In this document: piece after piece, positions 11,760 to 22,039 of the stretch
Layout: every line of letters starts with the position of its first letter
How positions within the stretch are numbered: the stretch's first letter is position 1
From: Nelumbo lutea
Lineage: Eukaryota; Streptophyta; Magnoliopsida; Proteales; Nelumbonaceae
Reading direction: 5' to 3'
Assembly (NCBI GenBank): GCA_022828595.1
Contig: JAKGHH010000003.1
Coordinates: 20,026,934 to 20,090,933 of the forward strand
Length of the DNA stretch: 64,000 nt
Program-made: the position numbers and the translations under genes
The notes under the pieces: model-generated
The model's database searches: none
The model's input: the letters and a program-made list of their open reading frames with translations, nothing else
What the model was told of the DNA's origin: nothing

Positions 11760-13255
11760 AGGTTGAGATTTCATTTTTCTTGTTTTTCGCTTTACTAGTA
11801 AGTGTGAACTTGCTTTACACGTGGTAAATCTAGATGATGATAATTGTAGGAATGATGTATCTAAAATTTTTTATAGGCATGTATTTTTTTAATATTTTTT
11901 GTTTTTACTATTAATCAAATGCAGACTGCAAAATTTGGATATGATTACATAAGCACCTCGTATCAAGGTTCAAAATATCGATACATATCGGCTCGTATTA
12001 GACGATATGTATCATATCAAGAGCTTCCCAATACGCCCCTATAGAGTGTGTATCGAGGTTTTGACTAGTTCAAGGGGTGGACGAACCTTAAACTGGCCCC
12101 TCTGAATTGGATTTGAAAAAAAAACTAAAAAAACTATCGATATTGCACGATATGCCTCTACTGGCATATTGAGTGTATCGATATTTTGAACATTGCCTCA
12201 TATTGGGCTACAAAGTTTTGGGTATCATTGGTAGGCCTACCTATTTGGCTGAACTCTTCTTTTTGTAATGTTTTATCTTCTTAAAAATGTAAGACTTAAA
12301 GAGGGGAAATTGAATGAGGTGAAAAGTGTAGTTCAAACTACATTTTAAACCTCACAATTAAATAGGGATTAAATTCAAAAATGGGTATTTTAGTTAAAAG
12401 ACAGTTCCACAATTTTATTCATATTTTTAATAGTAGTGTAAATATGAAGTTATAGATGTGTTCAAATTTTTCTATAATTTTTTATTTCAATGTGTTTAAA
12501 AATAATATTGTTATTTACACTTTTTGTTTAATATGTTAAATATATGATAATACTTGTGCCCAAATATTTTTTGTAAAATTTATGTATTTTTTTATTTTTG
12601 TTTGTTTTTTATATTTTATTAATTTTTATTATTTAATTATGACATTCAAGGTTTACATATTTGACCCAAAAGTCGAATTATTGATCTCTACCAAATAGGA
12701 AAATAATTTCATTTTTTGCTAGTTTTAGAGTATGTATTTCATTTTCATCATCAATAAAAATAACTCTTGCTTATTACACTTGTTTTTTCATTTGATTAAT
12801 AAAAAATATCACAAATGTGCCTATTTTCTATATTTTTATAATTGTTTATATTTATTTTTATTTAAAAATTTTATTATCTAACTATGACTTCACTGGTTGG
12901 CCAATTTGATTTGGATAGTTGAATTGCTTAGTCATCACTTGGATGAAGAATGATTTTGTTTTGAGTAACTTTTAAAATAATGGGTTTATGTTTTTAAAAG
13001 TATTGGACATAGATCTAATTAATAGCATTTATTAGTAAAAAAATAATATGAGATTTAATAACAAATAATGAGAGTTAACACCTTAAATACAAGAGTTAAT
13101 GAGAGGAGATTAAATGAGGTGAAAAGCATTAATTGAAATTACATTTTCAACCTTCACAATTAGAGATGGACTAAATAACAAACGAGGGCATTTTAGTAAA
13201 AAAAATCCACACCCTCATTCATGCTTTTTATAATAGTATAGATACTTATCTTATA
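11760..13255. repeat. Dispersed AT-rich repeat, copy A
   Basis: Shares long, diverged similarity with 34,290-36,330 in the same orientation (for example TTACTAGTAAG near the start, and GTTCCACAATTTTATTCATA against GTTCCATAATCTTATTCATA). Each copy carries a roughly 150-bp direct repeat some distance apart; here these lie at about 12,288-12,440 and 13,095-13,250, both with the motif GAGGTGAAAA. It is non-coding. It could be an old LTR-type or other non-autonomous element; the ends are approximate. MITE-A copy 3 is inserted in it. Confidence 0.55.
11964..12195. repeat. MITE-A copy 3 nested in the AT-rich repeat
   Basis: A 232-bp element with ends CAAGGTTCAAAATATCGATA and TATCGATATTTTGAACATTG, nearly perfect inverted repeats. 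It is flanked by CCTCGTAT (11,956-11,963) and CCTCATAT (12,196-12,203), an 8-bp duplication with one difference. The related AT-rich repeat at 34.3 kb lacks this insertion. Confidence 0.85.
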
Positions 13256-13339
13256 TTTTGAACCTTTTTAAATATTTCACCCCATTCCACAAAATGTTAA
13301 TTTTTGTTATTCTACCACTTTCCAACAACAAACACTCTA

Positions 13340-13695
13340 AGGTTGTGTTTGGAAACGTTGCAAATGGAGTGTAAATACCGGTTCAGGGTGAATTTGCAAT
13401 CTGGTTCACTTTATGCATTGACAAATGATAGAAAACACATTTTTCAATACATATTTACATTGATAATATGATGTAAAAGTACATCAATAAAAAAGAAGTA
13501 ATTCAAGTGGGCTTTTGATAAAAAAAGGCATATGCTTTATTCAAATTTGTGTGTATATCCATTAGCTAAAAGTATATTTGGTAAGAAGGTAAATTTGTCA
13601 GTGCAAAACTAACCCAACTTTACAATTTATATGAAACGTTTTACACTCTACATATTTGCATTCACACTTATTGGCATTGTTTCCAAATGCAGCCT
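13340..13695. repeat. Foldback element with GTTTGGAAAC-type ends
   Basis: A 356-bp element. Its left end AGGTTGTGTTTGGAAACG matches the inverted right end GTTTCCAAATGCAGCCT, and the matching extends inward for about 40 bp imperfectly. The flanks suggest a TA or TAA duplication (Mariner- or Harbinger-like), which is uncertain. It is non-coding. Confidence 0.65.
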
Positions 13696-13740
13696 AATGA
13701 AAAAAACCAACCATGGCCTCTCATTATAATAAGGGTTCCA

Positions 13741-13883
13741 CTACCATATGATATCTGAAAAAATTCTGATCAGTCAATTGGAATCATAAATGGGGTAGCC
13801 AATTAGGTGTTATTTATCGAAATTCATGAGTGGGTTTTGATTGGTCAAAACTCTTCCCATACCATATCTTTTCTGCATCATAG
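13741..13883. repeat. MITE-B family copy, reverse orientation
   Basis: Ends CTACCATATGATATCTGAAA and CCATATCTTTTCTGCATCATAG form imperfect inverted repeats. The core is the reverse complement of the shared core at 11,210 and 33,644. This is the best preserved copy in the window. Confidence 0.65.
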
Positions 13884-14278
13884 ACTTTCCCTATAAAGAA
13901 TTAATTAAAAATTTAATCATTTTGAACGAAAATGAAATTGCAACAACTAAAAATCGGTTAAGGTAAAGGTAGGATATCTAAATTCAATTCAACCCAAGCC
14001 AATTAAGAATTTGCTCTCGTCATGAAATGGATTAATTGCAAGGTTAGTGGTCTTCATAAAAATTGCAGCTAATTCCAGATCATCTGTGGTACCAAATTAG
14101 TATCGCTTCGCCCAACCATAAGAAAAAGCTAAAAAGAAGCATCTTGTTGACTTGTAGCAGAATACAAGGTCAACAGGTGACAAATTAGGTGCTTATACCA
14201 GAGGCATTGTGCCCCCGATTACAGAGCCATTATCTCAAAATATCTCTCCTATGCAATGAAACAATACAATTGTAAAGT

Positions 14279-14657
14279 TTAATCATCATTTTCATCGGCT
14301 TCCCCATTTTCATCATCAAAGTGATCGTAATTGCTCAAATCATGGGCATCTAGATGTTGTAATTGTTTAATCACATCTCTTGCATCAGAAGAAAGAGCAT
14401 TCCTCCTTGCTGCTTTAAGCATGTCCACTTTCTGTGCACGGCAATCCTTTCCTTTCTATCACTTTCAGGACCAATGCCTTTTGCAGCAGAAGTAGATTGA
14501 ACCATTCTTCTAACCTCCATGCAATGCAGCTGGCCAATGATGATCTACTGCGACACTTCTGTAGAAAACCAAAAGCTTTTTTGTATACATCCAGGGGTGG
14601 GGTAACAAGGTCGGAGTGGAATTTATCAAAACATTCCTGAGCAGTCTTTCCAGGCAC
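14279..14657 (-). pseudogene. SANT/Myb-like (homeodomain-like) protein, C-terminal fragment
   Basis: Read leftward from 14,657, an exon begins right after a good CAG acceptor with VPGKTAQECFDKFHSDLVTP. This is the end of a SANT/Myb-like domain of the type found in a small plant family of nuclear proteins. Farther on the matching frame changes: a serine-rich segment (RRMVQSTSAAKGIGPESD), then AARRNALSSDARDVIKQLQH and an acidic tail ending at TAA (14,279-14,281). A 1-bp shift separates the last two parts and another change precedes them, so no single frame reads through. There is no upstream exon or start. It is a decayed fragment, probably captured together with the neighbouring fragments on the same strand. 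Family assignment is moderately confident; the exact parent gene is unknown. Confidence 0.65.
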
Positions 14658-14776
14658 CTGAAATAATTTGTTATCATATGACACTCATAGTAATCGTGGA
14701 TTGAGCAAGATGTCAATGTCCAATACTTACTTTGAAAGTTTATAATACCTATCTGTAAAAAAAATGTTTAAATTAT

Positions 14777-15391
14777 TTATGTGCCATTTGAGATTAAGTA
14801 ACGGCCATCTTCCCTACCGTCAATAAACATAATGCCTTCTAAATGCCCCACCAGAACCCCAACCGGACGTCCATTTGCAATAAAGCAACGCCTGTCCCAC
14901 ACCTGATGGTGTAATAAACTTTATCTCAGTTCTTTCACCAAATAAGCACAGAGCCAGAAATTAGCTAATAGAATTACTTTAATCTCTTTTACATCAATAT
15001 ATATACAAGAGCTGTAGATGTTTGGTGATGAGAGAGACAAAAATAATCAAAGATAAAGTCCACAGCGGAATTCCATATGGAAGTTGTTAGGACGATGATA
15101 TGAAGAATAAATGCTCCAGATGAACAAAAATAAAAGCATCGAATAACCATCACCCTTGACAAACCACCATCCTATTAAAAATGAACTCAGAAACAAATTG
15201 ACATTGAATACACCCACGAAGAACATAGGCATGCCCCTATATGTTTTGCCCAAACAACCAAAAGCTATGAACCCCTATACCAACTCAGGGAAATAATTCC
15301 ACAACAAAATTACCTTACAAAGGTTGTCATCACTCCCAGAATATATGATATGGTCACTTTCATCCGCAAAGCAGACTGTATTTACATCAGA
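14777..15391 (-). pseudogene. LEC14B-type WD40 protein, two-exon fragment
   Basis: Two exons are recognisable in leftward reading. Exon 15,391-15,314 is 26 codons with proper acceptor and donor, and contains DVNTVCFADES and YSGSDDNLCK. After a 410-bp intron, the exon from 14,902 reads VWDRRCFIANGRPVGVL, then GHLEGIMFIDGREDGRYLIS, and stops at TAA (14,777-14,779) just after ISNG. These match consecutive WD40 blades of plant LEC14B-like proteins, which are usually near 470-500 residues. Only about 65 residues are left, with no start and no downstream repeats. Retention of an intron argues against a processed copy. It is probably a captured genomic fragment; the SANT-like fragment begins only about 120 bp farther along. 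Confidence 0.8.
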
Positions 15392-17525
15392 CTACAAAAG
15401 GAAAAGAAAATACAATCAGTATCTTTGAAATCTAAACACCTATATCCTGTTTAAGGAAGATAATCAGTAAACCTAAGCCAAAAAAATTCCATCTGTTGCA
15501 GAGAGAAGTTCCTTCAAGGAAAAAAGAGAAATTTCATACAACTTTATGGAACAGGCCTTACACTGGAAAAAGTTTGGGAGTTATGTAAGGTTTTTCTTTT
15601 GATAAGATAACTAATATATTGTATTATACAGCAAAAAGAAGGTTGTACATGCATTATAGATAATTTTACCTTCCCTCAAAAAAAACATCTCCTTTGTGAG
15701 CTGTTATCATATAAAGACCATCCCAACCACAGTCCCAGTTAAACCATCTTCTATTAATGCTCCATCTGATTACATCTGCCAAGTCACCTTATATGGTCAA
15801 CGAAGATGGATGAAGTCTCTTTGCAATACAAATTTTGGTAAGGAGAGATCTCACCTCAACTTCTGTTGAGGCTTGAGGCAGCAGCTGAGGGTAGAGACCA
15901 TTTATTTTGAAGCAGCAGGTAGTAGAATGGTTACAGGCTTACAGCCAATAGAAACCAATAAGTGGAGCTTTGGGCAGTTACCAAAGGCTCCCTAATAAGC
16001 CATCAGTGTAAATCTATTAGCCATAGTTATTGTATCAGATACCCAAATAACTGTTGCAGATGTTTTAGGAATGTGCACATATGTTTTTATTCAATTATTT
16101 TATAATTTGACCATATTATTTAATTATGTCATGGGTACTTTCTTTTTTATCTAATTCCAACTTTTATTTGATGCCTGAAATTTGAAGAGCTTTCTTAAAT
16201 CAGATTTGTGTGAACAGACCTATAAGCTAGTACTATGGGTGTTTTCCACCCATAAGTGGAACAGGAATTTCCATCAAGCTTTTTTTTTTTTTGGTTGATG
16301 GAAGCACCATCAAGTTCAAAAGAAAACAGAATTGATCTTGGAAGTGGAATAGCTTGCACAACTTTAATTTAAAAAAAAAAAGAAGAAAAAACCTTGACCA
16401 AGTTATACCTTGGAAAACACAAAAATAGAACAATATTAATACAGTGTCATGGATAGTTGGAAGCTTCTTTTATACTGTAACATAAGAGGAAAACCAATAG
16501 TTAATAAGTTAGTGGGTAGACTGTGTGGAACAAAAGGTAAAAAAGTGAAAAAACAAAACATGAAAGAATTTCCAAATTTCGTTTTTGAACTGTGTTAGAA
16601 ATACCCTAGTCACAAATTTGTTCTAGTTACTTCTTATGATAGTTGGATTCAAAAACATAAGGTTTGAATAGATGGAGAAATGTGGTTATTTATCAATAGA
16701 GGGTTGTTTGTTTGCTCACAGAAAGCATGCATTCTCTTTTGACCTTTTTTAGCACCGGTTCATACTTTCCCCCATTGAGACAAATTCCAAACCCCTAAAC
16801 AAAGGCACTAGTGTGTGTGGGTTTGCCACATGGCACCCTATCTTTGCCACGTGCCAGATTCATTGAATATCTAGAGTATTAATTCTCTAAACAATCTGAA
16901 TGCAAGCACATACTAATAGATTGGGTTTAGACTAAAGGAAGAAAGAAAACAAATGTTTAACTGATAAAAAATGCCTCTTGGGTTTAGAAAATATGTCAAA
17001 AATAGAAGGAATGGAAATCAATCTAGCACTAATATTAGAGATCCTTAGGATGGTGGTTAATAGTTCACACCTTGACAGAAATCTAGGTAAGTCCACATTT
17101 GAGATCAGGTGGACCATAGGTGGGCTTCTTTTGATCAAACTTCTTTCATCTCTTCTATTAGGTTGTGTTTAAGTTTCCCAACCTTTCCCTTTCTTTCTCT
17201 GCCTTTTCTTTCAAATAAAACACAGCATTAAGGTTTGCTTTATTTTTAAAATGATAAATAGATAAAGTGAACCACGAGTGGGCCTTTTTTCCATTTCCAA
17301 ATTTTGCGTTTAACCTGCCCCCTTCTCTTCCTTTCCCTACATTTTCTTTGAAATCCATCCACTTCACATATCACAATAGGTAAAAACAAATATTCAATTA
17401 TAATTAAGAATAGTGCTTCTAAAAACTTTACCAAATATAAAAAAACAACAAATACCACTTCACATATCACAATACCTATAATATAAAGAGACAAATTGTA
17501 GAAAAATAATTTGAGGGAATTGGGC
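15392..17525. other. Spacer inside the gene-fragment block
   Basis: AT-rich DNA without a supported gene. It may include intron or flanking DNA captured with the fragments on either side. CT-rich and A-rich stretches occur near 16,280 and 16,365. Open frames at 16.9-17.6 kb show no domain. Confidence 0.45.
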
Positions 17526-17895
17526 TTACAGCACAGAGGGAAACTGATCTGCTTCCAGCATGTGTACAACTTGCCCCATTTTTGGCCACTTGTTAGCATC
17601 TAGACCAATGCAACGAAGACAAACCAACATTATCATCTTCAGTGCTCTCGGTGAGGGCTGAACTTCAATCAAAGGGTCTATCACTTCTTCTGCACGATGA
17701 CTTGCTACCCTTCCTTTAAACCCATTCAACCAAGTTCACCCGCAAATGCAATTCATATGCATACAAATTTAGGTAACATATGTCATGAGCACAACGGATA
17801 AAAAAAAAGGAAAAAGCTTTTATTCCCTCTCCGGCAGATCTAGAATAATCAACTGGGGAGACAAAACTGAGAAAAATGTGACCAGATATTAATAT
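17526..17895 (-). pseudogene. Receptor-like serine/threonine kinase, C-terminal kinase fragment
   Basis: Leftward reading gives SPVDYSRSAGE near 17,850, an intron, then VNLVEW, and after a 1-bp insertion GRVASHRAEEVIDPLIEVQP and LVCLRCIGLDANKWPKMGQV, ending VHMLEADQFP and TAA at 17,526-17,528. This is the end of a plant receptor-like kinase catalytic domain (subdomains X-XI, with the R of the 'kRPkM' motif changed to W). The frameshift, the damaged start of the segment and the missing N-terminal kinase lobe make it a pseudogene fragment. Confidence 0.8.
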
Positions 17896-18703
17896 AAACA
17901 TTTCTGCAGTTTATTAATAAGTTATAATTTGCAAACTTAAAGCAGTACAACAAAATTTTGCATAAAAAAACTGATTCTCCATCAAGAGTCTTCAGTGAGA
18001 AGGCTCCACGACTTTTCAATTTATTCAATGTAACTCAGTCTATTGCTGGTGCAAGTAGGGCTGCCAATGGATTAGATGATAATATGGATCCAACCCAATT
18101 AAACCAAACATATATCTTAATGAGCAGATTCACTGAAACCTCAGTTCAATCTGATTATGCATATATCTAATTAACAAAAATCCAATCAGTAAAATTAGCT
18201 CGAGTAGTGCTGTGTCTACAAACTCTCGTGGAGTATTAATTTTAATTGAATTTTTAAAGGTTAAAAGATCAAAGTCTGATTTTGGTCAAATCCATAAAAT
18301 GGAAATATGCAACTTGATGGAATCCAGAATTTGCAGTATGAGATCTTGATGAGCGCAGATTTGGCCTCCAGTGAAATAGTGACACGTGGCACCTCGTGAC
18401 AACTAGGTAAACACCCATCCGACAAACTTACGAAGTTGGTGACCCACCCGGGCACCAGTCTGGCCGGCCTGGCGTGACCTGCGCGAACTGCTCGCGGCCT
18501 GCGCGAGCTGCGTGCGGCCTGCGCGACTGGGCCGACCTAGACAAGCCTAGCGCATGATCCGGCCCAGGCGCCGACCTGGCCGCCTGACACAAGTGCCAAC
18601 CTGACGACCTCGAGGAGCTCACCACCGTACCCCGGTTCTGACAGGATGCGACGAGTCTTACCGTTTGGAGGCTTTTCACCCACCTATCTCGCGAGGACTC
18701 CGG

Positions 18704-18711
18704 TATATAAA
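18704..18711 (+). promoter_or_regulatory. TATA box in the 5' LTR
   Basis: TATATAAA followed by GACCTCACC, in the expected U3 position. The same site occurs in the right LTR. Confidence 0.7.
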
Positions 18712-19146
18712 GACCTCACCCCCCAAAGGGGAGGGGGATGAAAAAAGGGAAGTAACCCCTGCTCTCTAGCTCTCTCATATTATCTTCAAAGCTGTCTACA
18801 ATAAGAGTGCTAACTTAAGCGTCAGAGAGCCCCCGCTGGGAAAATACCCCCGGGACCTCTGATTCAGTTCTCACAGGTCCTTCAGCTCCCACCGCCTACA
18901 AAGAGGAGGAAAATATGGAGTTCTCGGAGGTCCCTCAGCTCTTGCCACCTACAAAGATGAGGAAAAGATGGAGTTCTCGCAGGTCCCTCAGCTCCCGCCA
19001 CCTACAAAGAGGAGGAAAAGATGAAGTTCTCGCAGGTCCCTCAGCTCCCGCTGCCTACAAAGGAAAGAATACCACCTCATGCTGAGGGCAGTCGGATTGC
19101 GCCGCACCAGGGAGCTCCAGCATTCTCTAAGTCACCGGCCGCCTAG

Positions 19147-19320
19147 TAGGCAGTTCGCCACCGAGCAGTTCACCACCAGGCAGTTCGCCACCAAGCAGTT
19201 CGCCACCAGACAGTTTGCCACCAGGCAGTTCGCCACCAGACAGTTCGCCACCGGGTAGTTCGCCACCAGGCAGTTCGCCCCCAGGCAGTTCGCCAGTAGG
19301 CAATTCACCACCAAGTAGCT
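19147..19320 (+). repeat. 15-bp minisatellite in the 5' LTR
   Basis: About 11-12 units of RGCAGTTCGCCACCA with point variants. GC-rich and codon-like in every frame, it creates spurious repetitive open frames on both strands. Confidence 0.9.
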
Positions 19321-19420
19321 CATCACTAAGGCACGCCACCACCGGGTCAAATAACGAGGTACTTAGCCAAAAAATTTTACATCACAAAACATTGGTACGT
19401 GGCTGAAAACGGTTACATCA

Positions 19421-19440
19421 ATTGGCGTCGTCTGTGGGAA
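19421..19440 (+). other. Primer-binding region
   Basis: ATTGGCGTCGTCTGTGGGAA lies immediately after the 5' LTR. It is one base off the ATTGGCGCCGTCTGTGGGAA form common in plant Ty3/gypsy (Tat/Athila group) elements. Confidence 0.8.
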
Positions 19441-19858
19441 AACGCTACAAAAAGCTAAGTCCTCATCCTACAAAAGCTAAGTTCTCATCTTGCCAAAGCT
19501 AAGTCCTCACTTTTTAGAAATTGAAGCTATCGCTTTATAGTTTACATTTTTTATGAACTCAGAGACTATGCAGGGAGCTAACGGACTAAGTAGCTCTACC
19601 AACCTTACTTTCAATTCAGATAATGCCACATCAGTCCTCTCCGCAAGGTCCCCCCTACAAAGATGAGCTCTTTGTGGCTTCCACGGGAGTTGGCGACCAA
19701 CTGACTACATAGGCGCCCTTACCGGACGAGCCTTCCAAGGCTCCCGTGTGAGCTGGCAACCTAAAGTTAGTAGTGCTGCCCCCGAAGGTCGAGCCCTTAG
19801 TAGCTTCTTGTAGGAGTAGGTGACCGGCATTACGAAGCTGATGCAGGCCAAGCCTACG

Positions 19859-20212
19859 GGCCACATTACTACCTAAGACCTGGTCGCCTCTCCGGCACAG
19901 GCAAAGTCAAAAAAGAATAGACCACTAGTCACTCCAAAGCCTATGGGCCACATTACTACTTAAGACCCGGTCGCCTCTCCGGCACGGGTAAAGTTAGAAA
20001 AGAGTAGACCACCGGTCACTCCCAAAGCCTACGAGCCACATTACTACTTGAGACCCGGTCGCCTCTCCGGCACGGGCAAAGTTAGAAAAGAGTAGACCAC
20101 TGGTCACTCCCAAAGCCTACGGGCCACATTACTACTAAAGACCCAATCACCTCTCCGGCACGGGCAAAAGTCAAAGAAGAGTAGACTACGAGTCGCTCCC
20201 AAAGCCTACGGG
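19859..20212 (+). repeat. Four tandem copies of an ~88-bp unit
   Basis: Units start near 19,859, 19,947, 20,034 and 20,122, each with GGCCACATTACTAC and GCCTCTCCGGCACGGGCAAA. A partial fifth begins near 20,210. Similar CGCCTCTTCGGCATAGG repeats lie after the integrase region of the Tat element at 27.9-28.0 kb. Confidence 0.85.
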
Positions 20213-20300
20213 CCACACTAGTAATTGGATCAGCACTTACTAGCTCATCGACTTACGGGCCAAAAGAAATCAACTCGCTTCGCTGAGTTACTATCAGCTC

Positions 20301-20313
20301 GGGAGTGGGGGGG
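20301..20313 (+). other. Polypurine tract
   Basis: GGGAGTGGGGGGG lies seven bases before the 3' LTR. It resembles the tract of the Tat element near 30,941 (GAGGAGTGGGGGCA). Confidence 0.75.
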
Positions 20314-20735
20314 CTATTTATGAGGGCAGATTTGGCCCTCTAGTGAAATTGTGACACGTGGCACCTCGTGACAACTAGGAAAACACCCAGCCAACAAACT
20401 TACGAAGTTGGTGACCCACCCGGGCACCAATCTGGCCGGCCTGGCGTGACCTGCGCACGGCATACGCGACCTGCACGGCACGCACGAAGCCTGCACGAAC
20501 TGCCCGCGGCACGTGCGACCTGCGCACGACCTACGCGAGCTGCGTGCGGCCTGCGCGACCTGACCGACCTGGACTAGCCTAGCGCATGATCCAGCCCAGC
20601 CGCCAACCTGGCCGCCTGACACAAGCGCCAGCCTGACGACCTCGAGGAGTTCACCACCGTACCCCGGTTCTGACAGGATGCGACGAGTCTTACCGTTTGG
20701 AGGCTTTTCACCCACCTGACCCGCGAGGACTCCGG

Positions 20736-20743
20736 TATATAAA
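20736..20743 (+). promoter_or_regulatory. TATA box in the 3' LTR
   Basis: TATATAAA in the same context as in the left LTR. Promoter activity could drive read-out toward the right flank. Confidence 0.6.
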
Positions 20744-21178
20744 GACCTCACCCCCCAAAGGGGAGGGGGATGAAAAAGGGAAGTAACCCCTGCTCTCTAG
20801 CTCTCTCATATTATCTTCAAAGCTCTCTACAATAAGAGTGCTAACTTAAGCGTCAGAGAGCCCCCGTCGGGAAAATACCCCCGGGACCTCTGATTCAGTT
20901 CTCACAGGTCGTTCAGCTCCCACCGCCTACAAAGAGGAGGAAAAGATGGAGTTCTCGGAGGTCCCTCAGCTCCTGCCACCTACAAAGAGGAGGAAAAGAT
21001 GGAGTTCTCGCAGGTCCCTCAGCTCCCGCCACCTACAAAGAGGAGGAAAAGATGAAGTTCTCGCAGGTCCCTCAGCTCCCGCTGCCTACAAAGGAAAGAA
21101 GACCACCTCATGCTGAGGGCAGTCAGATTGCGCCGCACCAGGGAGCTCCAGCATTCTCTAAGTCACCGGCCACCTAGT

Positions 21179-21533
21179 AGGCAGTTCGCCACCGAACAGT
21201 TTTCCACCAGGCAGTTCGCTACCAGGCAATTCGCCACCAAGCAGTTCGCCACCGAGCAGCTCGCCACCGGGCAGTTCTCCACCAGGCAGTTCTCCACCAA
21301 GCAGTTCGCCACCAGGCAGTTCACCACTAAGCAGTTCGCCACCAGGTAGTTCGCCACCAAGCAGTTCGCCACCAAGCAATTCACCACCAGACAGTTCGCC
21401 ACCAGGGAGCTCGCCACCAGGCAGTTTGCCACCAGACATTTCACCACCGAGCAGTTCGCCACCAAGCAGTTCGCCCCTAGGCAGTTCTCCACCAAGCAGT
21501 TCGCCAGTAGGCAGTTCACCACCAAGTAGCTCA
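21179..21533 (+). repeat. Expanded 15-bp minisatellite in the 3' LTR
   Basis: About 23 units of the same 15-mer, roughly double the left copy. Variant units (TTCTCC, TTTGCC, TTCACC) are interspersed, so the gain was not a single recent slippage. Confidence 0.9.
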
Positions 21534-21631
21534 TCACTAAGGCACGCCACCACCAGGTCAAATAACGAGGTACTTAGCCAAAAAATTTTACATCACAAAA
21601 CATTGGTACGTAGCCAAAAATGGTTACATCA

Positions 21632-22010
21632 TATCAGTTTGAATGTGGATATGTTTGTTACATTCAAAAACGTTCTGACCATGAATACCCAAGATGGATT
21701 TGTAAACAAACAAATACAAAAACTAAACACATTAATCCACACCGTGATCTCTTAAGAAGAATTTTATACAATGTGGAAAAATGTCCTACAATTAAAAATT
21801 CAGAAAATGGCCAGATTTGCACACACTCTGTCATTAACAACACGGTCAAGATCAAACATGTACCAGCGACCTCCGCCACAAACGGAAGCCAAACAACATA
21901 GAGTCGATAATATCGACTTATAGTTTTTTATAAAGAAGTAATAAAAATATATATGAAATAAATGCAAATAATAAAAAATGCATTGCTCTCAACAGAAGAA
22001 AAAAATATAA
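21632..22010. other. Short spacer between two LTR elements
   Basis: No gene seen. It contains a perfect 15-bp palindrome-like motif GTCGATAATATCGAC at 21,903-21,917, followed by AT-rich sequence. Confidence 0.6.
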
Positions 22011-22037
22011 TAGGTCGGGCCAAATCACCCTTCATCA
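22011..22037 (-). repeat. Inverted LTR tip, identical to 31,991-32,017
   Basis: These 27 bases, containing GGCCAAATCACCCTTCATCA, are identical to 31,991-32,017 and in the same orientation. Both represent the first bases of a Tat LTR read on the - strand. Here the LTR breaks off after 24 bases into unrelated AT-rich DNA. Confidence 0.85.
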
Positions 22038-22039
22038 GG

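Larger units (their letters stand above)
18350..19420 (+). repeat. 5' LTR of the non-autonomous element
   Basis: 1,071 bp. It is near-identical to the right LTR outside the minisatellite. It carries a TATATAAAG box, a CT-rich downstream stretch and repeated GTTCTCGCAGGTCCCTCAGC motifs in U5. It is shorter than the right copy because its minisatellite has about half as many units. Confidence 0.85.
18350..21631 (+). mobile_element. Non-autonomous LTR retrotransposon (Tat-related, 3.3 kb)
   Basis: Two long direct repeats (18,350-19,420 and 20,321-21,631) flank a 900-bp non-coding interior. A Ty3/gypsy-type primer-binding region follows the left LTR and a purine tract precedes the right LTR. LTRs begin TGAG and end in GGTTACATCA. 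The interior has no gag or pol. It holds short repeats and four copies of an 88-bp unit resembling the post-integrase part of the neighbouring Tat element, so it looks like a deletion derivative that would need proteins from such an element. No clean 5-bp target duplication was found; the ends may be off by about 3 bp. Confidence 0.85.
20321..21631 (+). repeat. 3' LTR of the non-autonomous element
   Basis: 1,311 bp, aligning with the left LTR throughout. The extra length comes mainly from the expanded minisatellite. Its TATA box is at 20,736-20,743. It ends at the same GGTTACATCA. Confidence 0.85.

Noticed and set aside
17246..17599. A 117-codon - strand frame beside the kinase fragment
   Set aside because: The kinase homology reads in a different frame that ends at 17,526. 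This frame is hydrophobic AT-rich noise.
19147..21533. Short regular repeats that could suggest a CRISPR-like array
   Set aside because: Units are contiguous 15-mers without spacers, inside LTRs of a plant retrotransposon.
21158..21561. Repetitive open frames of about 130 codons (Gly-Glu-Leu-rich) on the - strand, and similar ones at 19,127-19,350
   Set aside because: They are products of the 15-bp minisatellite, whose period is divisible by three and keeps frames open. No start context or domain.
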